From Mycobacterium asiaticum DSM 44297 (lineage in GTDB: Bacteria; Actinomycetota; Actinomycetes; Mycobacteriales; Mycobacteriaceae): a stretch of 64,000 nt of DNA. Positions 35,603 through 44,905 of this stretch are shown here, piece by piece. Location of the stretch: NCBI RefSeq assembly GCF_000613245.1, contig NZ_HG964936.1, positions 442,521-506,520 on the forward strand. Reading direction: 5' to 3'. The notes under the pieces are model-generated. The model had not been told where the DNA came from. It made no database searches and saw only the letters and a program-made list of their open reading frames with translations. The stretch's first letter is position 1; each line of letters opens with the position of its first letter. The translations under genes were made by a program, and so were the position numbers.

Positions 35603-37147
35603 GTGACGACGAATTCCAGCACGCAAGCGGCACGCTCAGATCTGCCCAGCCATACCCGGATCGCCATCGTGGGCAGCGGGTTCTCCGGACTGGGCGCGGC
35701 TGTAAAACTCAGCGAGGCCGGTCACCAGGACTTCATCGTGCTGGAGCGCGGTGACGATGTCGGCGGTACCTGGCGCGACAACACCTATCCCGGCGCGGCG
35801 TGTGACGTGCCGTCCCATTTGTACTCGTATTCGTTTGCTCTGAACCCGAATTGGACGCGATCGTTCTCGAGTCAGCCGGAGATCCAGGAGTACATCCGCG
35901 GGGTCGCCAAGGACGCGGGCGTGCTGGATCGCCACGTCTTCAACTGCCACGTCAAAAGAGCGGTCTGGTCGGAAGAGGACAGGCAGTGGGAACTGTCGAC
36001 CACTCGAGGATCAATGACCGCTGAGGTATTGATCGGCGCATTCGGCGCCCTGGCCGAGCCTAAGCTGCCCGACATTCCCGGTATCGATGACTTCGCCGGG
36101 ACGCTGTTCCACTCAGCACAGTGGAACCACGATGCTGATCTGACCGGAAAGCGCGTCGCGGTGATCGGCACCGGAGCCTCGGGGATCCAGATAGTCCCGG
36201 CCATCGTCGACAAGGTCGAGCACATCGACGTCTATCAACGCACGGCGCCGTGGCTCCTGCCCAGATTCGACCGTCCCTTCTCACGACCGGAACAATGGGC
36301 GTTCCGGAAGTTCCCGGGATTGCTGCGGCTGGCCCGGGCCGGCATCTATGCGGCACGCGAGACCCAAGTCGTAGGGTTGGCCAAGTACCCAAGGATGATG
36401 AAGCCCTTCGAGTTGATTTCGCGCGCCAAGATTCGCTTTGAAATCAAGGACCCAGAGTTGCGGCGCAAAGTCACACCGAACTTCCGCATCGGATGTAAGC
36501 GGATGCTGATCGCCAACGACTGGTACCGCGCCCTGGACAGTGACCACGTCGAACTGGTCACCGACGGCATCGACAAAATCGACGGAAACGCAATCATCAC
36601 GAAGGACGGCACTAGGCGCGAAGTCGACGCGCTGGTCGTCGCAACGGGTTTCCAGGTCACCGATTCACCGATGTTCGACACCATCTGCGGTAGCGACGGG
36701 CGGAGTTTGAGCCAGACCTTCGCGGACGGTGGCATGCGCGCCTACAAGGGTTCGACGATCGCGGGCTTTCCTAACCTTTTTGTGCTGATTGGGCCGAACA
36801 CCGGCTTAGGGCACACATCGATGGTCTACATGATCGAGTCCCAACTCAATTACGTTGTCGACGCCATCAACACCATGACCCGCCGTGGCATCAGCCGAAT
36901 CGAGGTGCGCCGGGACGTGCTCGATGACTACAACGACATGCTGCAGCGCAAGCTAGCCGGATCGGTGTGGATGACTGGTGGGTGCGGCAGTTGGTACCTG
37001 GACGCTCAAGGCAACAACACCACCTTGTGGCCGGACTTCACGTTCCGATTCCGCAAGCAGACCAAGCGGTTCGACATCGACGCCTACGAAACGTCAACTG
37101 CCGCCGATGCTGAAGCGACGCCCGCCCTCAGCGGGCACGGCGGATAG
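35603..37147 (+). CDS. Type I Baeyer-Villiger monooxygenase
   Basis: A 514-aa flavoprotein with FAD loop IAIVGSGFSGLGAA, NADPH loop VAVIGTGASGIQIV and the exact BVMO fingerprint FAGTLFHSAQW (FxGxxxHxxxW) between them. Such enzymes convert cyclic ketones to lactones. It starts at GTG with GGGAGGG five bases upstream and follows the SDR/DapB-like group, so an SDR-made ketone could be its substrate. A GTACCT-N10-AGGTAC inverted repeat lies in the gap at 35554-35575. Confidence 0.88.
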   Translation: MTTNSSTQAARSDLPSHTRIAIVGSGFSGLGAAVKLSEAGHQDFIVLERGDDVGGTWRDNTYPGAACDVPSHLYSYSFALNPNWTRSFSSQPEIQEYIRGVAKDAGVLDRHVFNCHVKRAVWSEEDRQWELSTTRGSMTAEVLIGAFGALAEPKLPDIPGIDDFAGTLFHSAQWNHDADLTGKRVAVIGTGASGIQIVPAIVDKVEHIDVYQRTAPWLLPRFDRPFSRPEQWAFRKFPGLLRLARAGIYAARETQVVGLAKYPRMMKPFELISRAKIRFEIKDPELRRKVTPNFRIGCKRMLIANDWYRALDSDHVELVTDGIDKIDGNAIITKDGTRREVDALVVATGFQVTDSPMFDTICGSDGRSLSQTFADGGMRAYKGSTIAGFPNLFVLIGPNTGLGHTSMVYMIESQLNYVVDAINTMTRRGISRIEVRRDVLDDYNDMLQRKLAGSVWMTGGCGSWYLDAQGNNTTLWPDFTFRFRKQTKRFDIDAYETSTAADAEATPALSGHGG

Positions 37148-37309
37148 CGAGCAGCCGCCGACTTGTCATGATGTGCCGGGGACTCGGCGAAAGGCGATTG
37201 ATGCATCCGGGTCGCGTTACTGGTCGTCGCCGTCGCGATTCCGGAACCAAGCATCCTCGACGACGGTGGATCCTTACCGCCCGTCGTCGTCCGTTGACGG
37301 GCCGCAGAG

Positions 37310-38878
37310 TCACACAGTCGCGCGGTCTCGGCCGTCCCAATACGGCTTGCGCAGATCCTTTTTGAGGATCTTGCCGGTCGGGTTGCGGGGCAGCGCGTCA
37401 GCAATGTCGATGGTCTTGGGGCATTTGTAGGCGGCCAGTCGCTCCCGGGTGAACGCGATCAGCTCCTGCTCGGTGACCTCACCCTCAAGCGCGACAACGG
37501 CTTTGACGACCTCACCCCACTTCTCGTCCGGCACCCCGATGACGGCGACCTCCATCACCGCCGGATGTTCGGCCAGGACCCGCTCCACCTCGATCGAGTA
37601 GATGTTCTCCCCGCCCGAGATGATCATGTCCTTGAGCCGGTCCTCCACGAAGATGTATCCGTCTTCGTCGACGCGACCGATATCGCCGGTGCGGAACCAC
37701 CCGTCCTCGGTGATGGCTTCGGCCGTTGCCTCCGGCTTGTTGTGGTAGCCCTTCATCAATTGCGGTGAGCGGAACCACAATTCACCCTGCTCACCGGTCG
37801 GCACGTCTTTCAAGGTGTAGGGGTCGACGACTCGCACCTCGGCGTTGGGCACCAGCGTCCCCGCGCTGCTTAACCGCTCCGGGTGATCCTGCGCCCGATG
37901 CGCCTCCGGCAACAGGTGGCTGATCACACCGCACAATTCGGTCAGGCCGTAGGCCTGGATGAAGTCGGTGTTCGGCCACGCTTTCAGCGCCGCGCGCAGC
38001 AGCGGCAGTGGCATTGGCGACGCGCCATACGAATACGTCTTCAGCGCGCCGAATAGTTTCACGGCGTCCTCACCCGACTCGAGCACTTTGGCCAGCACAG
38101 CCGGAACCAGGAACGTCCGGTTGGCGCCCTTCAGGATTGCCCCGGCCAACGTCATGCCGTCGACGTCGCGGGTCATCACGCTCGGGACCCCGTCGTGAAT
38201 CCCGAACTGCACGTACGACGAACCGCCCACGTGGAACAGCGGCATGGACACCATGCTCTTGTCGCCGGGGTCGAAATCGAAGCCCTCGTGTGCGTTGAGC
38301 GTGTGCGCGATCATGTTCGCCTGCGTCAACTCGACGCCCTTCGGGCGCCCCGTGGTGCCGGAGGAGTACATGATGATGCACACGTCGTCCGGTTCGACAT
38401 CCGGGGAACGATCGACCGGTTTCGCCCCGGCCAGCAGCGCCTCGTACTGGTCGCCCTCGGCTCCGTCGGGGGTGACCTCGAACACGTGCTCGACGTTGGT
38501 GAGCGCCCCGCGCACCTTCTCCACGTTCGGCTTCAGCTCGGATCCGACGATCAACACCTTGGCGCCGGAATCGTTGAGCACATAGTCGAGTTCGTCCGCC
38601 GCCAACCGGAAATTGATGATGGCGTTCGCCGCGCCCAGCGACGCGGCGGCGAGCGTCAGCTCGACGCAGGCCGGATGGTTCTTGTCCAGAAACGCCACCA
38701 CATCCCCACGCCGTACGCCGAGCTCGGTGAGGGCGCCGGCCAACCGGCGCACCCGGTCATTCCACTGCGCCCAGGTCCAGTTGCGGTCGAGGTAGTCGAT
38801 GGCTTCCTCGTCGGGCTTGGTGGCGGCCCAATGGGCGAGGCGCTCGTCGAGGAAGCGTGGGTCTGCTAGATCCGGCAT
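37310..38878 (-). CDS. Acyl-CoA synthetase (FadD type)
   Basis: A 522-aa adenylate-forming enzyme with the AMP-binding loop IMYSSGTTGRPKGVE, the core GELWFRSPQLMKGY and GWFRTGDIGRVDEDGYIF, and a C-terminal PTGKILKKDLR containing the catalytic Lys. It activates a carboxylic acid to its CoA thioester. I start it at the ATG at 38878 (MPDLADPRF). It is separated from the BVMO by 160 bases of non-coding sequence and lies immediately downstream of an SDR on the same strand. A ring-cleavage acid could be its substrate. Confidence 0.88.
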   Translation of the reverse strand: MPDLADPRFLDERLAHWAATKPDEEAIDYLDRNWTWAQWNDRVRRLAGALTELGVRRGDVVAFLDKNHPACVELTLAAASLGAANAIINFRLAADELDYVLNDSGAKVLIVGSELKPNVEKVRGALTNVEHVFEVTPDGAEGDQYEALLAGAKPVDRSPDVEPDDVCIIMYSSGTTGRPKGVELTQANMIAHTLNAHEGFDFDPGDKSMVSMPLFHVGGSSYVQFGIHDGVPSVMTRDVDGMTLAGAILKGANRTFLVPAVLAKVLESGEDAVKLFGALKTYSYGASPMPLPLLRAALKAWPNTDFIQAYGLTELCGVISHLLPEAHRAQDHPERLSSAGTLVPNAEVRVVDPYTLKDVPTGEQGELWFRSPQLMKGYHNKPEATAEAITEDGWFRTGDIGRVDEDGYIFVEDRLKDMIISGGENIYSIEVERVLAEHPAVMEVAVIGVPDEKWGEVVKAVVALEGEVTEQELIAFTRERLAAYKCPKTIDIADALPRNPTGKILKKDLRKPYWDGRDRATV

Positions 38879-38912
38879 GCCGTGAGCCTTCCATTGTCGA
38901 TCGAACAGGGCA

Positions 38913-39716
38913 TCAGTTGATCCGCGCGCTACCGCCCAGACCAATTTCCAACACGCTGCCGGTCACCACCCCGGGGTCGGTGACCAGGTAGACCACGCCG
39001 CGGCTGACGTCCTCGGGTTGCAGCCACGGTTGCGGGATCGGGTTGGCCTTCATCATCCGCCGCACCAAGTCGTCGGGGATGTCGTCACCGCCCGTGGGTT
39101 GCACCATCGGTGTCTGCGTCGTGGTCGGGCAGACGACATTGACGGTGACGCCCTCTTTGGCGACCTCGAGTGCGACCGACTTGGCCAATCCGATCACGCC
39201 CCACTTGGTGGCGTTGTAGGCCGCGAGCTCAGGGATGCCCATCCGACCGCCCATGGATGAGGTCACCACGACCCGGCCGAACCGCTGTCGCCGCATCACC
39301 GGGATGACGGCCCGCAGCGTATGAAAGACACCGGTCAGATTGGTGTCGACCAGTTGCCGCCAGATTTCATCGCTGACCTGATCCAGCGGTCCGGTGCTGA
39401 CCACGCCGGCGTTGGCCACCACGATGTCCAGGCTGCCCATGTCTTTGACGGTCTGCTCGACGACGGCGTTGACCTGCGCCGAGTCACGCACATCGACGGC
39501 CACCGGCAGGCACCGCCGGCCCAGCTCTTCGACTAACTTGGCCGTCTCGCGCAGGTCGTCCTCGGTGCCGAGGGGATAGGTCAGGCCGGTCATCGGTGCC
39601 GGTGCGTCGGCGGCGACGATGTCGGCGCCTTCGGCCGCCAGCGCCAATGCATGCGCCCGGCCCTGCCCGCGAGCCCCTCCGGTGATCAGTGCAACCCGTC
39701 CGTCCAAGACACCCAT
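38913..39716 (-). CDS. Short-chain dehydrogenase/reductase (mycofactocin-coupled type)
   Basis: A 267-aa SDR with loop LITGGARGQGRAHALALA, followed by an inserted stretch (PAPMTGLTYPLGTEDDL) between the second strand and helix. This insertion marks the mycofactocin-dependent SDRs of actinobacteria, which hold NAD tightly. NAG and the Ser...YNATK group are present. Such enzymes often oxidise alcohols of terpenoids such as carveol. It lies 34 bases before the FadD gene on the same strand and probably forms an operon with it. Confidence 0.85.
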   Translation of the reverse strand: MGVLDGRVALITGGARGQGRAHALALAAEGADIVAADAPAPMTGLTYPLGTEDDLRETAKLVEELGRRCLPVAVDVRDSAQVNAVVEQTVKDMGSLDIVVANAGVVSTGPLDQVSDEIWRQLVDTNLTGVFHTLRAVIPVMRRQRFGRVVVTSSMGGRMGIPELAAYNATKWGVIGLAKSVALEVAKEGVTVNVVCPTTTQTPMVQPTGGDDIPDDLVRRMMKANPIPQPWLQPEDVSRGVVYLVTDPGVVTGSVLEIGLGGSARIN

Positions 39717-39757
39717 AGCGCGCAAGGTTAACGGGTAAGCGTCAGCACTTCGCGAGG

Positions 39758-40006
39758 CTAGTGCCGCGTTCGGGGTGGGAGCGGCTTCGGGATGCAGGCC
39801 CCGCGGACACATCCCAGGACTCCGCGGATTGGCGGGGGTGCCGCTTGGGGAGGCGGCACGTGACAGCCGGCGTCCAGGCAGGGCGGGCCGGGAGCGACCG
39901 GATCGGCTTGCGCGACTGGCGGGCCGGCAATAGTCAGCGCGGCCGCAGCCAACACTGCGGCCATCAACAACTTCACGGCGCACACCTGCCTTCGAACTGA
40001 CTGCAT
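39758..40006 (-). CDS. Small secreted Pro/Cys-rich protein
   Basis: An 82-aa protein with a signal peptide (VKLLMAAVLAAAALTIAGPP, cleavage after AQA) and a mature part of about 45 residues rich in Pro, with three Cys in CLDAGCH and LGCVRGACIP (four in total). Two disulfides are possible. The start is uncertain, as several in-frame starts precede the hydrophobic core. Family not recognised. It is divergent from the polymerase-domain gene. Confidence 0.55.
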   Translation of the reverse strand: MQSVRRQVCAVKLLMAAVLAAAALTIAGPPVAQADPVAPGPPCLDAGCHVPPPQAAPPPIRGVLGCVRGACIPKPLPPRTRH

Positions 40007-40073
40007 GTAGACACCACGATAGTCCTTGCGGCGTGGTTCGAAGCTGTCAGTTCGGTGCGCATAGGCTTTACAT

Positions 40074-41033
40074 ATGGGCGCCGGTGAGCAGCGGGCGGGA
40101 GTAGAGCTGACCAACCTGGACCAGCCGCTGAGTCCCGAGGCCGGCGCCACCAAGCGCGACCTGATCGACTACCTGGACGCGGTGGCCGACAGGATGCTGC
40201 CCGCACTGGCTGACCGTCCGCTGACCGTGCTGCGGGTGCTGCGCGGGCGCGCGCCCTTCATGCAGAAGAACGCACCTAAGTACACCCCAGACTGGGTACG
40301 AACGGTGGTCATCTGGGCGGAGGCGTCCCATCGCGAAGTGCATTACCCGGTGTGTGACGACCGCCGGACGCTGCTGTGGCTCGCCAATCAGCGAGCCGTC
40401 GAATACCACCCCGCGTTGGGGTTGGCGGACAACATCTATCGGCCCACCCACCTCGTGCTCGACCTCGACCCGCCGGCCGAGAACGGCTTTTCCGCAGTGA
40501 TTAAGGTGGCGCATCTGGTGCGCCGGGCGCTGCGGGACTGCGGCTTGGATGGCGCGGTTAAGACCAGCGGCGCCAAAGGTATTCACGTATTCGTACCGAT
40601 CGATGACCATGCGCCGGTGGATGATGTCGCGGCCGCGACCCGGGCCCTCGCCGCTCGCGCCGAAGCGCTCGACCCCGCGTTGGCGACGACGGCGTTTATC
40701 GTCGAGGATCGTGCGGGGAAGGTATTCGTCGACGCGACACGTGCGGGGGGTGCCACCGTGGCCGCCGCCTACAGCCCGCGATTGCGCTCCGGCACTCCGG
40801 TGTCGTTCCCGTTGGACTGGTCCGACCTGGACCGGGTGAGCCCCGCCGACTTCACCGTGCACTCGGCGATCGACGCCCTCGGCAGCCGCGACCCCTGGGC
40901 CGAGTCGATGCCCGGGCCGCAACGCCTGCCGCATGATCTGATTGAGCAAGGCCGCGCGATTCCGGTCGCTCGGGTGGCCGCGATGCATGAGGGAAAGCGA
41001 CGTGCCCGGGCGCGACGAGCGCGCGAGAACTGA
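40074..41033 (+). CDS. LigD-type polymerase/primase domain protein
   Basis: A 319-aa protein matching the stand-alone polymerase domain of LigD. Motif I metal ligands are in LVLDLDPP, the substrate-binding SGAKGIHVFVP contains the conserved His, and the region SPADFTVH is typical. Stand-alone members in mycobacteria (for example Rv0269c and Rv3730c, or PolD1/PolD2 of M. smegmatis) add ribonucleotides or fill gaps in DNA repair. No ligase or nuclease domain is fused. A 98-aa membrane protein gene follows after nine bases. Confidence 0.85.
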   Translation: MGAGEQRAGVELTNLDQPLSPEAGATKRDLIDYLDAVADRMLPALADRPLTVLRVLRGRAPFMQKNAPKYTPDWVRTVVIWAEASHREVHYPVCDDRRTLLWLANQRAVEYHPALGLADNIYRPTHLVLDLDPPAENGFSAVIKVAHLVRRALRDCGLDGAVKTSGAKGIHVFVPIDDHAPVDDVAAATRALAARAEALDPALATTAFIVEDRAGKVFVDATRAGGATVAAAYSPRLRSGTPVSFPLDWSDLDRVSPADFTVHSAIDALGSRDPWAESMPGPQRLPHDLIEQGRAIPVARVAAMHEGKRRARARRAREN

Positions 41034-41042
41034 GGAGCAGCG

Positions 41043-41339
41043 GTGTCTACGTTCAAGCGGTACCTGGGAATTCAACTCTCGATATTCATCTTCGGCATCG
41101 TGGGGCCGATCTTCCTGATCATGTTCTTTGCGTCGCAGCCGGATCCACAGATGCGGTGGGCGTTCTGGACAGGGTTGTTCATCACCTACGCCGACATCAT
41201 GATCGCGCTGGCAATCACCAAGGGAACGCTAGACAACGACAAACCGCCCTCGGACGTCCGTGTCGCGCTGGCGGTGGCCAAGCGCCTGCAGCGCAAGCAA
41301 GGCTTCGTGCTGGACGGCGACCCGTCGTTGTCCGAGTAG
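41043..41339 (+). CDS. Small two-TM membrane protein
   Basis: A 98-aa protein started at GTG with GAGGAGC upstream. Hydrophobic segments are at about residues 9-30 and 38-60, joined by a short loop with QPDPQMRWAF. The C-terminal 35 residues are charged and cytoplasmic. It may be co-transcribed with the polymerase-domain gene. Family not recognised. Confidence 0.65.
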   Translation: MSTFKRYLGIQLSIFIFGIVGPIFLIMFFASQPDPQMRWAFWTGLFITYADIMIALAITKGTLDNDKPPSDVRVALAVAKRLQRKQGFVLDGDPSLSE

Positions 41340-41342
41340 TGG

Positions 41343-41720
41343 TTATTCGATTCGCGAAGCCTGGTAGTACGCGATCTTTGCGCCGCCGTCGCCCTCGGTG
41401 ATCAGTACGCCGATGCGCACGCTGATCGTCGGTCGATCGGGGAAGGAGAAGTCGGCGTGCAGGTATGCGAGCACGCCGCCGGCCCTCGGGCGGGTTTCCA
41501 GGATGTCGTAGGACACCGTCATGCCGAGCGCTTGCGAGTCGTAGTACGCAGCAACGCCTTGCGGCCCAACGCTGTACGGCCGCAGACCCTGAAAGATGGC
41601 ATCATCGGTGAACAGCTCGGCAACCCGCTGCGGTTCGTGGGCGTCGATGTTGGCCTTCCAGCGGTCCATCACCGCACGGACCACCTGTGCTGCGTCAGTG
41701 TCCGGCACTTTGACCTCCAT
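41343..41720 (-). CDS. SnoaL-like (NTF2-fold) protein
   Basis: A 125-aa protein of the SgcJ/SnoaL-like type: a first helix with RAVMDRWKANIDAHEP, then VAELFTDDAIFQGL and a beta-rich remainder ending YYQASRIE. These small cone-shaped proteins act as isomerases, cyclases or ligand-binding proteins. The ATG at 41720 overlaps the SDR gene's end by 26 bases; a GTG at 41708 would reduce the overlap. Probably co-expressed with that SDR. Confidence 0.7.
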   Translation of the reverse strand: MEVKVPDTDAAQVVRAVMDRWKANIDAHEPQRVAELFTDDAIFQGLRPYSVGPQGVAAYYDSQALGMTVSYDILETRPRAGGVLAYLHADFSFPDRPTISVRIGVLITEGDGGAKIAYYQASRIE

Positions 41721-42402
41721 CCACGTGCAGGATCTCCCCGGTGACGAACGAGTTGCCCTCCAAGTAGAGCACCGCGTCGACGACCTCACCGATCTCGCCG
41801 AGTCGTCCGAGTGGATGCATCCGGGCTAGGAAGTCGTGCGTCGACGGGTCATGCATCGGTGTGCGAATGTTGCCCAGCGCGACCGCGTTGACGCGGATGC
41901 CGCGGTCCGCGTATTCGACCGCCAACGCTTTGGTCGCAGCGTTGAGTCCGCCCTTGGTCAGGGACGCCAACGCCGACGGAACCTGGGAGTTCGGGTGGTC
42001 GACAAGACTGGTGGATATGTTGACGACGTGCCCGCCGCCCTCGCGGGACAGCATAGCGGCGATAGCGGCGCGCGAAACTTCAAAGAAGCCACGCAGATTC
42101 ACCCCAGTGACCGCATCGTAGTCTGCGTCGGTGTACTCGGTGAACGGCTTCGGGACGAAGATCCCGGCATTGTTGACCACGGTGTCGACCCGGCCGAAAC
42201 GCTCCAGCGCCGTCGTGACGATGCGCCCGCCGACCCCGGGCTGCGCCACGTCGCCCGGTACGGCGAGCACCAGCGGATCGCTGGTCTCACTGATGCGGCG
42301 TGAGTTGGCCACCACGGCGTAGCCGCGTTCGCGGTAACCGGTGACGAGTGCGTCACCGATCCCCTGCGAGGCGCCGGTGATGATGGCGACGCGTTCACTC
42401 AT
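41695..42402 (-). CDS. SDR-fold protein lacking the usual catalytic Tyr
   Basis: A 235-aa protein with a normal cofactor loop (IITGASQGIGDALV) and NNAG, and STSLVDHPNSQ where the catalytic Ser would be. The usual YxxxK is replaced by ASLTK, so the Lys is kept but the Tyr is missing. The C-terminus has HVDGGQSAGH, as in active SDRs. It may bind cofactor without classical dehydrogenase chemistry, or use another residue. Divergent from the PfkB gene and overlapping the SnoaL-like gene. Confidence 0.8.
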   Translation of the reverse strand: MSERVAIITGASQGIGDALVTGYRERGYAVVANSRRISETSDPLVLAVPGDVAQPGVGGRIVTTALERFGRVDTVVNNAGIFVPKPFTEYTDADYDAVTGVNLRGFFEVSRAAIAAMLSREGGGHVVNISTSLVDHPNSQVPSALASLTKGGLNAATKALAVEYADRGIRVNAVALGNIRTPMHDPSTHDFLARMHPLGRLGEIGEVVDAVLYLEGNSFVTGEILHVDGGQSAGH

Positions 42403-42488
42403 TGGCAGAACCCCTTCTGACTGTGGTGCACTCGTCAACGACCATTTGGCTGCGGTGAATTCCGGCCGCCCAGAGTGAATGGAACCAC

Positions 42489-43430
42489 ATGGTGACTCAG
42501 CCCGACATCGCCGTCGTCGGCGTCCACGTCCTCGACACGCACATCGTCGGGGTCGCCTCGATTCCGGCGGGGTCCGACGGTCAGCTGGTCGAGACGATCA
42601 AAGTGTCCCCGGCCGGCACTGCGGGCGGTACCGCCGTCGTGCTGAGCCGCCTCGGGGCCCACGTCCGCTCCTATGGAGCCGTCGGGGCCGACCCGCTCGG
42701 CGACATCCTGTTGTCGTTGCTCGGGTCCAACGGTGTGGATGTCAGCGGTTTGGTGCAGATCGTGGGGAGCCAAACCTCGGCGTCGGTGATTCCGGTGCGG
42801 CCCAACGGCGATCGCCCCGCATGGCACTGCGTCGGAGCCAACGCCGCCTTCAGCCTCGACGCGGTCGACCTCGACGAGGTCGCCGGCGGAACCCATGTGC
42901 ATCTCGGTGGTCCCGAGTTCCTGGGCGGGGCCGCGGCCGCAACATTGCTGCGGCACGCCAAGGACAACGGGTGCAGTACTTCCATCGACATCCTCGCCGC
43001 CGGCGACCCGGGCTTGCTGTCCTGGATCAGCGAGGCCTTTCCGCACACCGACTACCTGCTGCCCAACGACGAGCAGGTTCTTGGGTTCACCGGTGAAGCC
43101 GACCTGGAAACGGGCGCGCGGAAACTGCTGGCCGCCGGCGTGCGTTGTGTCGCCGTCACCAGAGGGCGGGAGGGCGCACTGGTGGTCACCGCGGATGACG
43201 CCTTCGCCGTGCCGGCCTACGCCGTGGACGTCGTCGACACCACCGGATGCGGCGACGCGTTCTCCGCCGGATTCCTTCTTGGCCGAGCTATCGGGCGTGA
43301 TCTCGCCGAATCAGCGCGGCTGGGTTGCGCGGTGGCGGCGCAGGTGGCCGGCGGCCTGGGCACTGATGCCGGGCTGTACGACCTTGCGGTCGTCGACGAT
43401 TTCGCCGCTCAGAACCAGGGCCCGGGATAG
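42489..43430 (+). CDS. PfkB-family carbohydrate kinase
   Basis: A 313-aa ribokinase-fold kinase. The second PfkB signature reads DTTGCGDAFSAGFLLG, which supplies the catalytic Asp and the anion hole (Cys replaces the common Ala in GAGD). The N-terminal AGGTAVVLSRLG and GAVGADPLGD fit the first signature. It would phosphorylate a sugar or nucleoside with ATP; the substrate cannot be told from sequence. Its end overlaps the convergent lipoprotein gene by 22 bases. Confidence 0.85.
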   Translation: MVTQPDIAVVGVHVLDTHIVGVASIPAGSDGQLVETIKVSPAGTAGGTAVVLSRLGAHVRSYGAVGADPLGDILLSLLGSNGVDVSGLVQIVGSQTSASVIPVRPNGDRPAWHCVGANAAFSLDAVDLDEVAGGTHVHLGGPEFLGGAAAATLLRHAKDNGCSTSIDILAAGDPGLLSWISEAFPHTDYLLPNDEQVLGFTGEADLETGARKLLAAGVRCVAVTRGREGALVVTADDAFAVPAYAVDVVDTTGCGDAFSAGFLLGRAIGRDLAESARLGCAVAAQVAGGLGTDAGLYDLAVVDDFAAQNQGPG

Positions 43431-44758
43431 CGGCCGTCGGCGTCCTGCACCAACACGATTTCCTTGCAGTCGCCCCGCTGGGCGGGTGCCGTCTCACCCT
43501 GGCAGACCAGCGTCCAGCCCGTTATCCGGCCGAACGGTCGACCGGACCAGGTGGATGCGACCGGGTCGGTGCTGGGCAGGGCGAGCACCGAGAACGTGCC
43601 GCCGGTGTTGGTGACATACAAGTGGTCACCGAAGAACGCCAGCTTCGAGATCGGCTGTTTCTTGGCGTCGTCCCGGTTGGTCAGCAGATCCCAGTGCTGG
43701 GTGCGCAGATTCCACACGCCATAGCCGAACTGCGAGGTATCCGAGCCACGGCCGTCGACGAACAACTTCCCGTCCGACAACGTCGCCACCAGGCCGCCGC
43801 CGGAAATGCGTTCGCTGTCACCGATTTTGATCAGGGTCCGGGTACTCAGATCGAAAAACTCGGTGGACATCACCGGCGGCGTCTGTGAATCCCAATGGGT
43901 GATCTGCACCAATCTGTCTGGCCCGTCGGACAACTCGCCGTCTACGGTGGCGATGTCATTGTCCTGATAGATGGGTTCGCCGGTGGGCAGGCGCAATTCC
44001 GCGCCCACCGTGCTGCCGGGCACGGTGCTGCGCTGGAAGGACAGCACGTCCTGCCATACCCGCCCCTGCTGGGGGTCAGTCCACAGCTCGGCCAGATCGG
44101 TGTTGGAAAGGACGACCGTCCTCGGTGGTGCCACCGCTGCACGGGCGTCGGTGTAAGCGTTGATCCAGGCGACGCCGGTTGTGGTCGGCGCGAGTCGCCA
44201 GTCCTTCGCGGGGGCCAGCTTGCGCTCGGGGTTCGGCGGTTGCAGGTCCCTGGTGGCCAGCGGCTGGCTGGACTTCAGGTCGAACACGTAGGCGGTGGTC
44301 CTGGCCGGGCCGGGTTGCGGCCCGTTCCCGGGTTTGACGGTGGTGACGACGTACACGACCTTCATGTCGCTGACGTTGTTCGACAGCGCGCACATGGCGC
44401 CGGTGACGGTTTCGCCGGCCGCCACCGCGGGCACCGCCGGCATGATCAAATCGGCGGATTTCGGGTCCAGGATTTTCGGCCGAATGTCTTCGAGTGCGGA
44501 TTTGCTGGCCGAGAATTCACTCGGGCACCCGAAGTAGACGGTTTCGCCGTAGGTTTTCCAATCCTTGGCCAACGCGCTGATGTGCTGGGGTGGTGGCGCA
44601 ACGGTGTTGGGCGGCGGTTTGATCGTGGTCTGCGTGGTGTGGGCGGCGGGGGGAGTCACCGTCGCGGTGGTGGCACAAGAGGCAATGGCCAGGCAGCCAA
44701 AAGCGGCGGCCAGCGCGCGCAAGCGTCTGGACGCGAACAGCCCGGTAGGCACTCTCAT
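43409..44758 (-). CDS. Probable lipoprotein
   Basis: A 449-aa protein with a basic start, hydrophobic core and lipobox IASC at about residue 27, so it should be lipid-anchored outside the membrane. A Thr/Pro-rich linker follows and then about 390 residues with repeating beta-strand-like patterns (for instance DGKLFVDGRGSD, FFGDHLYVTNTGG), which suggests a propeller-like fold. No catalytic residues can be named. It is divergent from the cyclase-LuxR regulator gene. Confidence 0.7.
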   Translation of the reverse strand: MRVPTGLFASRRLRALAAAFGCLAIASCATTATVTPPAAHTTQTTIKPPPNTVAPPPQHISALAKDWKTYGETVYFGCPSEFSASKSALEDIRPKILDPKSADLIMPAVPAVAAGETVTGAMCALSNNVSDMKVVYVVTTVKPGNGPQPGPARTTAYVFDLKSSQPLATRDLQPPNPERKLAPAKDWRLAPTTTGVAWINAYTDARAAVAPPRTVVLSNTDLAELWTDPQQGRVWQDVLSFQRSTVPGSTVGAELRLPTGEPIYQDNDIATVDGELSDGPDRLVQITHWDSQTPPVMSTEFFDLSTRTLIKIGDSERISGGGLVATLSDGKLFVDGRGSDTSQFGYGVWNLRTQHWDLLTNRDDAKKQPISKLAFFGDHLYVTNTGGTFSVLALPSTDPVASTWSGRPFGRITGWTLVCQGETAPAQRGDCKEIVLVQDADGRYPGPWF

Positions 44759-44905
44759 GGCATTTCCCCCCGCGGAGTGGTGTCCATTGAGCCTAAAGGC
44801 CTTCGTAGCGGACGGCGAATCGGGCAATTCTCGGCCGCGGCAATTGCGATCCTTAAGAGTTTGCACTGATGTTTTGCTGTGGTAGTTGCGCAGATGCTGG
44901 ATAAC

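Noticed and set aside
37148..37309. Possible small gene between the BVMO and fadD genes
   Set aside because: Short frames only, with no ribosome-binding site or conserved-looking protein.
43895..44869. Plus-strand frame over the lipoprotein gene
   Set aside because: Gly/Arg-rich antisense translation without motifs; the minus-strand lipoprotein has a signal peptide and lipobox.
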